Source: Deltaproteobacteria bacterium (GTDB taxonomy: Bacteria > Desulfobacterota > Desulfuromonadia > Geobacterales > Pseudopelobacteraceae). From it: 49,885 bases of DNA. The stretch covers positions 1-49,885 of the forward strand of contig JACRCG010000234.1 of assembly GCA_016219145.1 (NCBI GenBank), read 5' to 3'. The notes under the pieces are model-generated. The model saw nothing but the letters and a program-made list of their open reading frames with translations, did no database searches and was not told the DNA's origin. This document shows positions 1 to 8,377 of the stretch, piece after piece. Position 1 is the first letter of the stretch, and each line of letters begins with the position of its first letter. A program made the translations under genes and the position numbers.

Positions 1-878
1 ATCGTTCAAACGACTATTATCTGGGAGTTCTTCAGGAACTGCGTAAGCTTCCTGCTGAAACCGAATGGTTCGAATGCAAGCATAACAACGACAATCCGGA
101 AGAGATTGGCGAATACCTTTCCGCTCTGGCAAACTCAGCCGCATTTACCGGCAAGACGAATGCCTATCTGGTGTGGGGAGTTGATAACCTGACCCATGAA
201 ATCATTGGCACCACTTTCCGCCCCATACTCTGCAAAATAGGGAACGAAGAGCTGGAAAGCTGGTTGCTGCGCCAGCTTGCGCCCAAGATCAATTTCCGTT
301 TCCATGAAATAGTGGCTGGCGAAAGTACGGTTGTTCTTCTGGAGATCGGCGCGGCTTTCCGTCACCCAGTACAGTTCAGGAATACCGAATATATCCGGGT
401 TGGCTCTTACAAAAAGAAGCTCAAGGATTTTCCGGAAAAAGAGCGGGAGTTGTGGCGCGTTTTTGACAAGACCCCTTTTGAGCGCGAAATAGCTGCTGAA
501 AATATCGGGCCGGAAGAACTGTTTCGTTTGCTGGATTATCCAGCCTATTTCGACCTGTTGAAATCCCCCTTGCCGGAATCCCGTGATGGTATACTGGCGG
601 CGTTACAAGCTGATGAAATTATTGCACCCGGAAAAAGCGGCAAGTGGAACATCACGAATCTTGGCGCCGTGATGTTTGCAAAGAAGCTTTCCGATTTCCG
701 CAGCCTGAAACGCAAAGCGGTTCGCGTCATTCAATATAAAGGAGAAAACCGGGTAGTAACAGTTCGGGAGCAGGAAGGAGCCAAGGGGTATGCCTGCGGA
801 TTTGAGGGGCTGATCGGCTTTGTCATCAATCTGTTGCCCAGCAATGAGGTCATTGGGCAGGCGTTACGGCGTGAAGTC
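1..878 (+). pseudogene. Schlafen AlbA_2 / ATP-binding regulator, 5' fragment (IS-interrupted)
   Basis: The open frame runs in from the left edge, so the true start is outside the window. The first ~150 visible residues resemble the AlbA_2 (Schlafen) DNA-binding domain: a tract around WFECKHN is followed by an IGEYLSALANSA helix and a WGVD strand. The rest leads into the ATP-binding half typical of 'RNA-binding/ATP-dependent transcriptional regulator' proteins. The reading frame is cut at base 878 by an IS element, whose first three bases TGA supply the stop. Removing the element and one GTC copy joins ...ALRREV directly to PMFPELAIREL in frame, so this was one gene until recently. The function of the intact family is not firmly established; it is often found in accessory regions. 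Confidence 0.85.
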
Positions 879-943
879 TGAAGTGGCGCCGATTATTGGG
901 ACAGGTGTATAAGCAATGAATCGACCCAAAAAGGAGAGATTCT

Positions 944-1252
944 ATGCCGCAACATCGGAAACGTCACAGCGCAGATTTTAAAGCCAAGGTTGCCTTGGCA
1001 GCACTTTCGGAGTCAAAGACTCTGGCTGAACTTGCCACCGAGTACAAGGTTCATCCGACACAGATAACCCGCTGGAAACAGGAGCTTGCCGAAAATGCCG
1101 TTGACCTGTTTGGCAAGGGCAAGAAGAAAGAAGTCAACCATGAGGCCGAAATGGCTGAGCTCTACCGTCAGATCGGCAAGCTCAAGGTTGAGAATGATTT
1201 TTTGTCGCATCTGCCCGGTCTGAGCTTGATCGGGCGCAGAAACAGCAAGTGA
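944..1252 (+). CDS. IS3-family transposase OrfA
   Basis: A 102-residue helix-turn-helix protein that recognises the ends of the element. The N-terminal part (HRKRHSADFKAKVALAAL, then a TQITRWKQEL recognition helix) is the usual HTH_Tnp_1 domain. It is followed by a leucine-zipper-like stretch (MAELYRQIGKLKVENDF). A good ribosome site (AAGGAGAG) precedes ATG 944. The last ~15 residues after NDF are out of register with the family. In the -1 frame the expected ARSELDRAQ sequence appears, showing that OrfA is normally read through into OrfB. Confidence 0.92.
   Translation: MPQHRKRHSADFKAKVALAALSESKTLAELATEYKVHPTQITRWKQELAENAVDLFGKGKKKEVNHEAEMAELYRQIGKLKVENDFLSHLPGLSLIGRRNSK
1198..1204 (+). promoter_or_regulatory. 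Probable -1 ribosomal frameshift site (TTTTTTG)
   Basis: Six T residues followed by G lie at the end of the OrfA leucine zipper. Slipping back one base here turns the frame from NDFLSHLPG into ...VASARSELDRAQ, which continues without a stop into OrfB. This is the classic arrangement that yields the OrfAB transposase of IS3-family elements. Confidence 0.6.
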
Positions 1253-2085
1253 TCGCCACTGGTCATCCTGAAGTTTCTGTTGAGCGCCGCTGCAAACTTC
1301 TTGGGATACCACGTTCCAGTTATTACCGTGGCCCCGCTTCCGGTCTTCGTTCAGGCGACCTGGAGTTGATGCTAAAAATAGATAAACTGTACATGGAGCA
1401 TCCCTGGATGGGAAGCCGTTCACTGGCCAACCACATCACGACTCCAGAGAATCCACTGGGGCGAGATCGTGCTCGTCGCTTGATGCTCATCATGGGTATC
1501 GAATCATTGGCTCCGAAACCGGGCACCAGCAGGCGGCAACCCAAGCACCCGGTCTACCCGTATCTGCTGCGTGGAGTCACTATTGACAAGCCCAATCAGG
1601 TCTGGGCGATTGACATTACCTACATCCCTATGCACAAGGGATTCATGTACCTGATTGCTATCATGGACTGGGCAACCAGAAAGGTTCTGTCCTGGCGACT
1701 GTCCAACACATTGGATACGAGATTCTGTGTCGAGGCGCTCAAGGAGGCGCTGTTCAAATACGGCACACCAGAGATTTTCAACACTGACCAGGGGTGCCAG
1801 TTTACCAGCGAGGCGTTCACGTCCGTCCTCAAAACCTGGAATGTCAGGATCAGCATGGACGGCAAGGGACGCTTCAAAGACAACATTTTCATCGAGCGAC
1901 TCTGGCGCACACTGAAGTACGAGAGAATCTACCTGAAGACGTATGAAACTGGAACCGAGCTTTTCAAAGACCTTACAATCTGGTTCACACACTACAACGA
2001 GGAAAGGAAACATACGTCACTTGACAAACTGACACCAAATGAGGCTTATTTCCAAGGACTCGAACAACTGAAGCTGGCAGCCTGA
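1249..2085 (+). CDS. IS3-family transposase OrfB (DDE integrase domain)
   Basis: The catalytic part of the transposase, 278 residues as an isolated frame. An HTH_21-like segment (residues ~40-95) precedes an rve integrase core. The DDE residues are visible as D in WAIDITYI, D in FNTDQGCQF and E in FIERLWRTLKYE. The C-terminal YNEERKHTSLDKLTPNEAY is also typical. The native product is most likely the OrfA-OrfB fusion made by -1 frameshifting near 1198. The gene ends 74 bp before the right inverted repeat and looks undamaged. Confidence 0.95.
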   Translation: MIATGHPEVSVERRCKLLGIPRSSYYRGPASGLRSGDLELMLKIDKLYMEHPWMGSRSLANHITTPENPLGRDRARRLMLIMGIESLAPKPGTSRRQPKHPVYPYLLRGVTIDKPNQVWAIDITYIPMHKGFMYLIAIMDWATRKVLSWRLSNTLDTRFCVEALKEALFKYGTPEIFNTDQGCQFTSEAFTSVLKTWNVRISMDGKGRFKDNIFIERLWRTLKYERIYLKTYETGTELFKDLTIWFTHYNEERKHTSLDKLTPNEAYFQGLEQLKLAA

Positions 2086-2159
2086 TGCCTGAAACTACAA
2101 CAAATACGAAACATTGCTTATAAAACCTTCAGGCTGTCTCACTAACCCCGGCCACCTCA

Positions 2160-2741
2160 GTCCCCATGTTCCCGGAACTTGCTATCCGCGAGCTGGTTGC
2201 CAACGCCATTATCCATCAGGATTTCCATATTACCGGCACTGCGCCGATGGTGGAGATCTTTTCAAATCGCATGGAAATCACCAATCCAGGTCTGCCGCTG
2301 GTCAAAACCGACCGATTTCTTGACAGCCCGCCGAAATCCCGCAATGAACTGATTGCTTCGTTCATGCGTCGTATCGGCGTCTGTGAAGAGCGGGGAAGCG
2401 GCATAGACAAGGTGGTTTTTCAGACCGAGTTTTACCAGCTTCCTGCGCCGATATTTGAATCATCGGACGAACATACTCGCTCGGTACTTTTTGCCCATCG
2501 CGAGCTGAGAGAGATGACCAAGGAAGACCGGACCCGCGCCTGCTACTTGCACGCCTGCCTGAGGTACGTGCAGCGGGACTTTATGACCAACACAACATTG
2601 CGCGAGCGTTTCGGTATTGAAGACAAGAACAGCGCCACCGCTTCAAGAATAATTAAAGAGACATCGACAGCCGGACTTATCCGCTGCTATGACGAAACTG
2701 TCGGGAGTAAGGCAAAAAAATACCTGCCGTGGTGGGCCTGA
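2160..2741 (+). pseudogene. Schlafen/ATP-binding regulator, 3' fragment (IS-interrupted)
   Basis: The downstream half of the gene broken by the IS3 element. It begins with the second copy of the GTC duplication and continues PMFPELAIRELVANAIIHQDF, the start of the HATPase_c_4 ('RecG C-terminal-like') domain. The N-box-like ELVANAIIH and the EERGSGIDK glycine motif are both present. The last ~70 residues resemble a winged-helix tail. An internal ATG at 2166 could allow a fragment to be translated, but the AlbA domain would be missing, so the gene is almost certainly inactive. Confidence 0.85.
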
Positions 2742-2922
2742 CCAAAACGCGTTATTTGTTTGATGGTTGTTTGATGATTACGGTAACCCACAGCTCGCTT
2801 ATTTCACTAAACTGATATACTTCAAATAGTTATCCAGGCACTTTTTGTTTGATGGATTGTTGATTGTGAGCCGGTAGTGGGGGTTCTGCTTGGCTTTTCC
2901 CGCGTCTATGCAGAAAAAAAGC

Positions 2923-4134
2923 TTACGAAACCACAATCCTCGCAAATCTGCGTTTGCCGATCTGGACTATGTACTCACCGGCAGCGCTTAACTCCAGATT
3001 GGTATCGGATACCTTCTCGTTATTCAGCTTGACCCCGCCTCCGTCGATCGCCCGACGTCCTTCGCCGTTGGATTTGGTCAGGCCGGCTTCGGTCATGGCC
3101 TTTGCCAGCAGCACTCTGCCGTCGGTCAGGTTGTAGACCACCTGCGGCATATCCTCCGGAATCTCGTTCTCCTTGAAGCGCTTGACGAAATTTTCCTCGG
3201 CGATCTCCCCGGCACCGACACCGTGGAAGCGGGACACGATCTCGCGTCCCAGGCGTTTTTTTGCGGCCATAGGGTGCAAGGAGTGATCTTTGAGCGCCCC
3301 TTTGAGTTTTTCCAGTGCCGGCAGCGGCATGTCGGAGAGCAGCTCGTAATAGCGCAGCATCAACTCATCCGAGATCGACATGATCTTGCCGAATATCTCA
3401 TCGGCTGTATCGCTGACGCCGATGTAGTTGCCTAGTGACTTGGACATCTTGTTGACCCCGTCCAGCCCTTCCAGGAGCGGCATGGTCAGGATGCACTGGG
3501 GAGATTGACCCCATTCGCGCTGCAATTCACGCCCCATCAGAAGGTTGAATTTCTGGTCGGTCCCTCCCAGCTCCACGTCGGATTGCATGGCGACCGAGTC
3601 ATAGCCCTGTACCAGCGGATAGAGGAACTCATGGATACTGATCGGCTGCTGGGTGGTAAAGCGCTTGTGAAAGTCATCCCGCTCCAGCATGCGGGCCACG
3701 GTGTACTTGGAAGCCAGGGCGATCATGCCCCCCGAGCCCAACTCATTCAGCCAGGTCGAGTTGAAGACCACCTTGGTCTTTTCCGGGTCAAGGATCTTGA
3801 AAACCTGCTCCTTGTAGGTTTCGGCATTGCTGAGCACGTCCTCGCGTGTCAGAACCTTGCGGGTTTCGGATTTTCCGGTCGGATCGCCGATCATGCCGGT
3901 GAAGTCCCCGATCAGAAAACTGACCTCGTGCCCCAGTTGTTGAAAATGACGCAGCTTCTGGATCAAAACAGTATGTCCCAGATGCAGATCCGGGGCGGTC
4001 GGGTCAAAGCCGGCCTTGATCCTGAGCGGCACTCCGGTTTTCAAAGACTTCTCGATCTTGGCCTCAAGCTCCTTTTCGATCAGGACCTCAACGGCGCCGC
4101 GCTTGATAACGGCCATCTGTTCGGCTACGGACAT
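2923..4134 (-). CDS. tyrS: Tyrosyl-tRNA synthetase
   Basis: Charges tRNA-Tyr with tyrosine in the cytoplasm. This 403-residue class I synthetase shows the HIGH-type signature as HLGHTVLIQKL (residue ~52) and KMSKSLGN (residue ~230). A C-terminal S4 RNA-binding domain follows (ANGEGRRAIDGGGVKLN-like segment). Length and order fit the shorter bacterial TyrS (TyrZ-like) subtype. It lies downstream of ymdB and rny on the same strand but is separated from them by 185 bp containing an inverted repeat, so it may have its own promoter. Confidence 0.97.
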   Translation of the reverse strand: MSVAEQMAVIKRGAVEVLIEKELEAKIEKSLKTGVPLRIKAGFDPTAPDLHLGHTVLIQKLRHFQQLGHEVSFLIGDFTGMIGDPTGKSETRKVLTREDVLSNAETYKEQVFKILDPEKTKVVFNSTWLNELGSGGMIALASKYTVARMLERDDFHKRFTTQQPISIHEFLYPLVQGYDSVAMQSDVELGGTDQKFNLLMGRELQREWGQSPQCILTMPLLEGLDGVNKMSKSLGNYIGVSDTADEIFGKIMSISDELMLRYYELLSDMPLPALEKLKGALKDHSLHPMAAKKRLGREIVSRFHGVGAGEIAEENFVKRFKENEIPEDMPQVVYNLTDGRVLLAKAMTEAGLTKSNGEGRRAIDGGGVKLNNEKVSDTNLELSAAGEYIVQIGKRRFARIVVS

Positions 4135-4161
4135 ATGTTAACTCCTAAAATCTTGTTTAAT

Positions 4162-4309
4162 AACACAGAGCAACGGAGCAACAGAGAGAATCAACTGCAA
4201 TCAAATAACAAAACAGGAAACTGATTAAATCAAAAGTTTATTTATCTTGCAGTACAATCGGTTATGAATATGTATAAAGTTTTCTCTGTTGCTTAGTTGC
4301 TCTGTGTTT
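4162..4309. repeat. Widely spaced inverted repeat between tyrS and ymdB
   Basis: The arms at 4162-4189 (AACACAGAGCAACGGAGCAA...) and 4282-4309 are near-perfect reverse complements of one another, separated by ~92 bp of AT-rich DNA. The CACAGAG-CAACAGAG wording resembles intergenic repeats seen in many Geobacter-like genomes. No coding capacity is seen. Confidence 0.7.
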
Positions 4310-4318
4310 CAATAATAA

Positions 4319-5104
4319 TCAACAACTTATATTTATTCTATCAATGCTCAACGCTTTACCACTCTGTTCATCCACAGCGACCACAACGCCGTTCAGACGG
4401 ATATCCTTTTTGCCTACCTCAAACTTGGCCGGCAATTGGGTCAGAAATTTCTGGATGGTCTCTTCCTTGCCCATGCCGATCACCGAGTCAAAACTGCCGG
4501 TCATACCGGCATCGGTCATGAAGGCTGTCCCCTTGGTCAAAATGCGCTCATCTGCGGTCTGGACATGGGTGTGAGTGCCGATTACGGCGCTGACCCTGCC
4601 GTCCAGATACCACCCCAGGGCCGATTTTTCGGAACTTGCTTCTGCGTGAAAATCGACAAATATGATCTGGGTTTCGAGTTTCAGCCGCTCAATTTCGCGG
4701 TCGGCAACCAGAAAAGGACACTCCAGAGTCTTCATGAATACCCGCCCCTCCAGATTGAGTACAGCGACCTTGCAGCCGCCGGGGGTGGTCACTATTGCAC
4801 TGCCTGTGCCGGGAGTGCCGGCAGGATAGTTGGCCGGTCGGATGATACGCGGATCGGCCAGCAGATGCGGGATCTGCTCTTTCTTGTCCCAGATGTGATT
4901 GCCGCTGGTCAAAAGGTGAATGCCCTGGCTGAACAGTTCCCTGGCGGTCTCGGCGGTCAGTCCGAAACCTCCTGCAGTGTTTTCGCCGTTGGCTATCACA
5001 ATATCGACATTGTGCCGGTCCACCAGACGGTGCAGTTCCCGCGAGAGCGCCTGGCGGCCCGGTTTGCCGACAATATCACCTATGAACAGTATCTTGATCG
5101 ACAT
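4319..5104 (-). CDS. ymdB: YmdB-family metallophosphoesterase (cyclic-nucleotide phosphodiesterase)
   Basis: A 261-residue dinuclear-metal phosphoesterase of the TIGR00282/YmdB family. Metal-binding motifs are visible: GDIVGKPGR at the N-terminus, NGEN with AGGFGLT (residues ~40-50), SGNHIWDKKE, DFHAEASSEK, and GTHTHVQTADE near residue 175. Family members hydrolyse 2',3'- or 3',5'-cyclic nucleotides and often neighbour rny, as here, where only 6 bp separate the two. Together they suggest an RNA-turnover unit. Confidence 0.93.
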   Translation of the reverse strand: MSIKILFIGDIVGKPGRQALSRELHRLVDRHNVDIVIANGENTAGGFGLTAETARELFSQGIHLLTSGNHIWDKKEQIPHLLADPRIIRPANYPAGTPGTGSAIVTTPGGCKVAVLNLEGRVFMKTLECPFLVADREIERLKLETQIIFVDFHAEASSEKSALGWYLDGRVSAVIGTHTHVQTADERILTKGTAFMTDAGMTGSFDSVIGMGKEETIQKFLTQLPAKFEVGKKDIRLNGVVVAVDEQSGKALSIDRINISC

Positions 5105-5110
5105 TCCATT

Positions 5111-6676
5111 TTACCTGGCAAATTCAACTGCTCTGGTCTCACGTATTACGTTAACCTTGATCTGGCCCGGATAAGTCATCTCGGCTTCAATCTTCTTGGC
5201 AATGTCGCGAGCGATAACAACTGACTGCTCGTCAGTGATCTGATCGCTGGAGACCATGACGCGGATTTCGCGGCCGGCCTGAATGGCAAAAGAGCTGGTA
5301 ACACCGCTGAAAGAGGTGGCGATCCGCTCCAGATCTTCCAGGCGCTTGACGTAAGTCTCCATCATTTCGCGCCGTGCGCCGGGGCGCGCACCGGAAAGGG
5401 CATCGGCGGCCTGTACCAGCACGGCCAGCACGGAATCCGGTTTTTCGTCCTCGTGGTGGGCCATGATGGCATGCACTATCTTGGGTGATTCCCCATACTT
5501 GCGTGCCAGCTCGGCGCCGATTACGGCATGCGAGCCTTCAACCTCGTGGTCAACCGCCTTGCCCAGATCGTGCAGCAGGCCGGCCCGTTTGGCCTGTTTG
5601 ACGTTGATACCGAGTTCGGCAGCCATGATGCCGCACAGGAAAGCCACTTCAAGAGAATGCAGATAGACATTCTGGGTATAGGACGTTCTGTACTTGAGGC
5701 GCCCGATCAGCTTGAGCAACTCCGGATGGATGCCGTGTACGCCCAGGTCGAAGGCGGCCTGCTCACCGGCGGCCTTGATGGAATGCTCCACCTCTTCGGT
5801 CGATTTGGCGACCACCTCCTCAATACGCCCCGGGTGGATGCGGCCATCGGCCAGCAGTTTTTCGAGTGACAGGCGGGCCACTTCGCGGCGAACCGGATTA
5901 AAGCCGGACAGGATAACCGCTTCGGGTGTGTCGTCAATAATCAGATCAATGCCGGTGGCGGCTTCCAGAGCACGGATATTGCGCCCCTCGCGGCCGATAA
6001 TGCGCCCCTTCATCTCATCCGAGGGGAGCGGCACGACCGAGACGGTGCGTTCCGCCACGTATTCACCGGCGTAGCGCTGGATAGCCAGGGCCATGATTTC
6101 CTTGGCCTTGTTTTCTGCGGTCTCACGGGCCTCTTCTTCGATGGCCTTGATCATTTTGGCGGCATCGTGTTTAGCCTCGCTCTCCATGGCATTCAGCAAT
6201 TCCCTTTTTGCTTCTCCGGCCGACATGCCGGAAATCTGCTCAAGTTTCGCCTTCTGGACATCAACCGCTTTTTTCAACTCTTCATCGCGTCTGGTAAGCT
6301 CCTGCTCTTTTTGGGAAAACAGCTGCTCTTTCTTGAGGATATCCAACTCTTTCTGATCGAAAAGGGCCACCTTCTTGTCCAGATTCTCTTCTTTCTGCAA
6401 CAGGCGCTTCTCAAGATTCTGAAGATCCTTGGTCTTCTCGCGGGTTGTACGCTCATACTCGTCTTTGGCCTGGATGGCAGCATCCTTGGCTTTGAGCTGA
6501 GCTTCCTTGGTGATGGTTTCCGCCGCCCGCCGGGCATCTTCGATAGACTTGTTAGCCAGCTCTTCGGCCTGCCGGATGATGGAGCCGGAGTCCTTCTTGT
6601 TGAACTTGCTTCCTGCGAAATACGCTCCGGCGGCAACAGCCAGAGTAATAACAACGATGATGATGTACATTTCCAT
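5111..6676 (-). CDS. rny: Ribonuclease Y
   Basis: A membrane-anchored endoribonuclease that starts mRNA decay. The start chosen is ATG 6676, preceded by AGGAGG at good spacing, giving 521 residues; an upstream ATG at 6718 lacks support. Order of parts: one N-terminal membrane helix (IIIVVITLAVAAGAYFAG), a long charged coiled coil (~residues 30-200), a KH domain with GRIIGREGRNIRALE, and an HD domain with LLHDLGKAVDHE and MAHHEDEKP. Length matches the family. It is followed closely by ymdB. Confidence 0.97.
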   Translation of the reverse strand: MEMYIIIVVITLAVAAGAYFAGSKFNKKDSGSIIRQAEELANKSIEDARRAAETITKEAQLKAKDAAIQAKDEYERTTREKTKDLQNLEKRLLQKEENLDKKVALFDQKELDILKKEQLFSQKEQELTRRDEELKKAVDVQKAKLEQISGMSAGEAKRELLNAMESEAKHDAAKMIKAIEEEARETAENKAKEIMALAIQRYAGEYVAERTVSVVPLPSDEMKGRIIGREGRNIRALEAATGIDLIIDDTPEAVILSGFNPVRREVARLSLEKLLADGRIHPGRIEEVVAKSTEEVEHSIKAAGEQAAFDLGVHGIHPELLKLIGRLKYRTSYTQNVYLHSLEVAFLCGIMAAELGINVKQAKRAGLLHDLGKAVDHEVEGSHAVIGAELARKYGESPKIVHAIMAHHEDEKPDSVLAVLVQAADALSGARPGARREMMETYVKRLEDLERIATSFSGVTSSFAIQAGREIRVMVSSDQITDEQSVVIARDIAKKIEAEMTYPGQIKVNVIRETRAVEFAR

Positions 6677-6767
6677 ATTCAAAAACCTCCTGTATGTGAA
6701 TCCGGGTTGAATGTGCAACGCCGGTTACTTCTCTCTCCCAATCTATAATCCTTAAAACAGCTGTTAT

Positions 6768-6894
6768 CACACAAAGCTCACAAAGTTCACGAAGAAAATC
6801 AGTAGATTATCAAAGCGAAAAATAAAACCCTATGGGTGCGTGCATAAACCTGCATAACTTTCTTATTTCTTTGTGTTCTTTGTGCCTTTGTGAG
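6768..6894. repeat. Spaced inverted repeat upstream of rny
   Basis: CACAAAG-type units at 6768-6797 are mirrored by CTTTGTG-type units at 6858-6894 with ~60 bp between. It is similar in style, but not in exact sequence, to the repeat between tyrS and ymdB. It fills the gap between rny and fau. Confidence 0.55.
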
Positions 6895-6909
6895 AGCCAA
6901 CTGCAATTT

Positions 6910-7485
6910 TCAGGATACTTGCTCTTGGATATATATGATCCTCCTGTCGGTGACGATGATATCCATCGCTATGTCATGCCGGTCGGCCGGAATCGCTTCG
7001 TCGATCAGCTGAAAGTCGTGGCAAAGCCCGACCAGACAGGCTTTTCGGCCGGGATGCTTTAAAAAGCGGTCAAAATAACCCTTGCCATAGCCGATACGAT
7101 GACCGGAGAAATCGAAGGCAACCCCCGGAACTACTATCAGATCCGCTTCGTCAGCCTGGTGTTCGTTACAAGTCGGACAGGGCTCCAGAATTCCGAAGGT
7201 CCCTTCCCGAAGCTGTTCCAGAGCTTCCACAAGCCTGAAAACCATATTATGTCCGCAAACAGCCGGATAAAGCACCCGTTTTCCAGCCTTGAAGGCGGCC
7301 GCCAGAATATCGGCAGTATCGGCCTCCTTATGTATGGAGGCGTACAGGGCGATGCAGTCGGCCCGTGAATACTCCTCCAGCGAGAGCAGATTCTGCTGTG
7401 CCGACAGGCTGGAAGCCAGCCAGGCATCATGTTTGAGCGCCCGGCGCTCTGCCAGCAGCTGCGAACGGAGCGATTGCTTTGGCAT
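6910..7485 (-). CDS. 5-formyltetrahydrofolate cyclo-ligase
   Basis: Converts 5-formyl-THF to 5,10-methenyl-THF with ATP. At 191 residues it is full length for the family. It shows the basic N-terminus (KQSLRSQLLAERRAL), the LYASIHKEADT region, and the diagnostic GYGKGYFDRFL near residue 130 followed by CLVGLCHDFQLID. Position next to zapA with a ~300 bp gap is the classic zapA-6S-fau arrangement. Commonly called fau or ygfA. Confidence 0.95.
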   Translation of the reverse strand: MPKQSLRSQLLAERRALKHDAWLASSLSAQQNLLSLEEYSRADCIALYASIHKEADTADILAAAFKAGKRVLYPAVCGHNMVFRLVEALEQLREGTFGILEPCPTCNEHQADEADLIVVPGVAFDFSGHRIGYGKGYFDRFLKHPGRKACLVGLCHDFQLIDEAIPADRHDIAMDIIVTDRRIIYIQEQVS

Positions 7486-7499
7486 GCCTGCTTTCTGAA

Positions 7500-7700
7500 A
7501 TAGGTACAGACGGATTTGTCCCGGGGCTATGCCGGGAAGGTCGACCAGGGAGGGTGAGAAAGGGTGGAGAAAGGCTCGCGAGTGCCGTCAGGAATTGATT
7601 GTACCCAGTGTTACCATGCTCGGAGCTGTTTCTTCCTTTCGTTGAGGATATATTCTGATATCAGCAATCAGGAGCAAAATTTATTACCGCTACTGACGGG
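7500..7700 (-). ncRNA. ssrS: Candidate 6S RNA region (synteny only)
   Basis: The ~300 bp between zapA and fau has no convincing gene. In many proteobacteria this is where 6S RNA is encoded, on the same strand. The minus strand shows a possible -10 (TATATC near 7648) and GC-rich self-complementary stretches such as CCCGGCATAGCCCCGGG. I could not establish the long, bubble-containing 6S hairpin by eye, so this rests mainly on gene order. Confidence 0.28.
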
Positions 7701-7789
7701 TCTGATGGATGTAATGCTGCTGCGAATATATGATCAAGTCTCCCTGAGAGACCATGTAAAAATTTGCAATCGGAAAAATCAGAATAAAA

Positions 7790-8062
7790 TCAGGCTGTTT
7801 CCAGCTTGCTGATAAAGCCCTTGATCCTGCTGTCCAGGCTTGTGTCCTGTTCTTGTGCTGCCCGTATTTCAAGCAGCTCCTCTGCGGTGTTAAGAAGAGC
7901 CAGAATCAGTACCAGTTGGGCATCGCCGCTTTTGAGGGCGCTGCCGATTTCCTGCAGCCTGCTGTTTACAAACGTTTCTACCGCCTTAACCTTCTCTGCC
8001 GGCGCAGAACTTTTTACCGACAGTTCACGTCCAAGTACTGTCACCGCATGCGATTTTTTCAT
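7790..8062 (-). CDS. zapA: Cell division protein ZapA
   Basis: A 90-residue cytoplasmic protein that binds and bundles FtsZ. It has the family N-terminus (VTVLGRELSVKSSAPAEKVKAV), then FVNSRLQEI and a C-terminal coiled coil ending EIRAAQEQDTSLDSRIKGFI. It lies 20 bp downstream of a short coiled-coil gene (zapB-like), which suits a division-protein pair. Confidence 0.9.
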   Translation of the reverse strand: MKKSHAVTVLGRELSVKSSAPAEKVKAVETFVNSRLQEIGSALKSGDAQLVLILALLNTAEELLEIRAAQEQDTSLDSRIKGFISKLETA

Positions 8063-8082
8063 ACGATGCAGCCGTTCAAAAT

Positions 8083-8259
8083 CTAAAGCCCTTCCAGCTT
8101 GCCCAGGATGGCATCAACGCGGGACCTGAGACCATCCCGTTCGGATGAAAAACGCTGGATTTCCTCGTTCAGGCGCGCATTTTCGGCCTTCAAGGCCGAG
8201 TATTTCTCTACTATATCGTTTATTCTGCTTTCAAGCTCTTCCATAAGTCCCTGATTCAT
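8083..8259 (-). CDS. Short coiled-coil protein, ZapB-like
   Basis: A 58-residue acidic coiled coil: EELESRINDIVEKYSALKAE, then a second heptad run to LGKLEGL. The start at ATG 8259 is chosen because AAGGAA lies just upstream; the longer frame reaching 8493 would overlap ftsY. Size, heptad pattern and the neighbouring zapA suggest a ZapB-type Z-ring factor, but such short coiled coils cannot be assigned by sequence alone. Confidence 0.7.
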   Translation of the reverse strand: MNQGLMEELESRINDIVEKYSALKAENARLNEEIQRFSSERDGLRSRVDAILGKLEGL

Positions 8260-8377
8260 GAATTCCATTTCCTTTCGAGGGGCAACACTATACTCAGCCG
8301 GTGGCGCGAAGTCAAGCCCTAATTGATTGATATCGTGAGGTTCCTCAGCCGGCCGGGGCCTTCCGGGGCGGGATTTC

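Larger units (their letters stand above)
879..2159 (+). mobile_element. Complete IS3-family insertion sequence (1281 bp)
   Basis: The ends are imperfect inverted repeats starting TGA(A/G)GTGGC. The left end begins at 879, and the right end, read in reverse complement, begins at 2159. Matching blocks such as TTANTGNGACAG and TATAAGCAATG continue for about 40 bases inward. A 3-bp direct duplication GTC (876-878 and 2160-2162) flanks it, as expected for IS3-family transposition. It carries overlapping orfA and orfB with a -1 frameshift arrangement. All parts look intact, so it is probably transposition-competent, and the host gene can be rebuilt exactly. The subgroup within IS3 was not determined. 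Confidence 0.93.
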
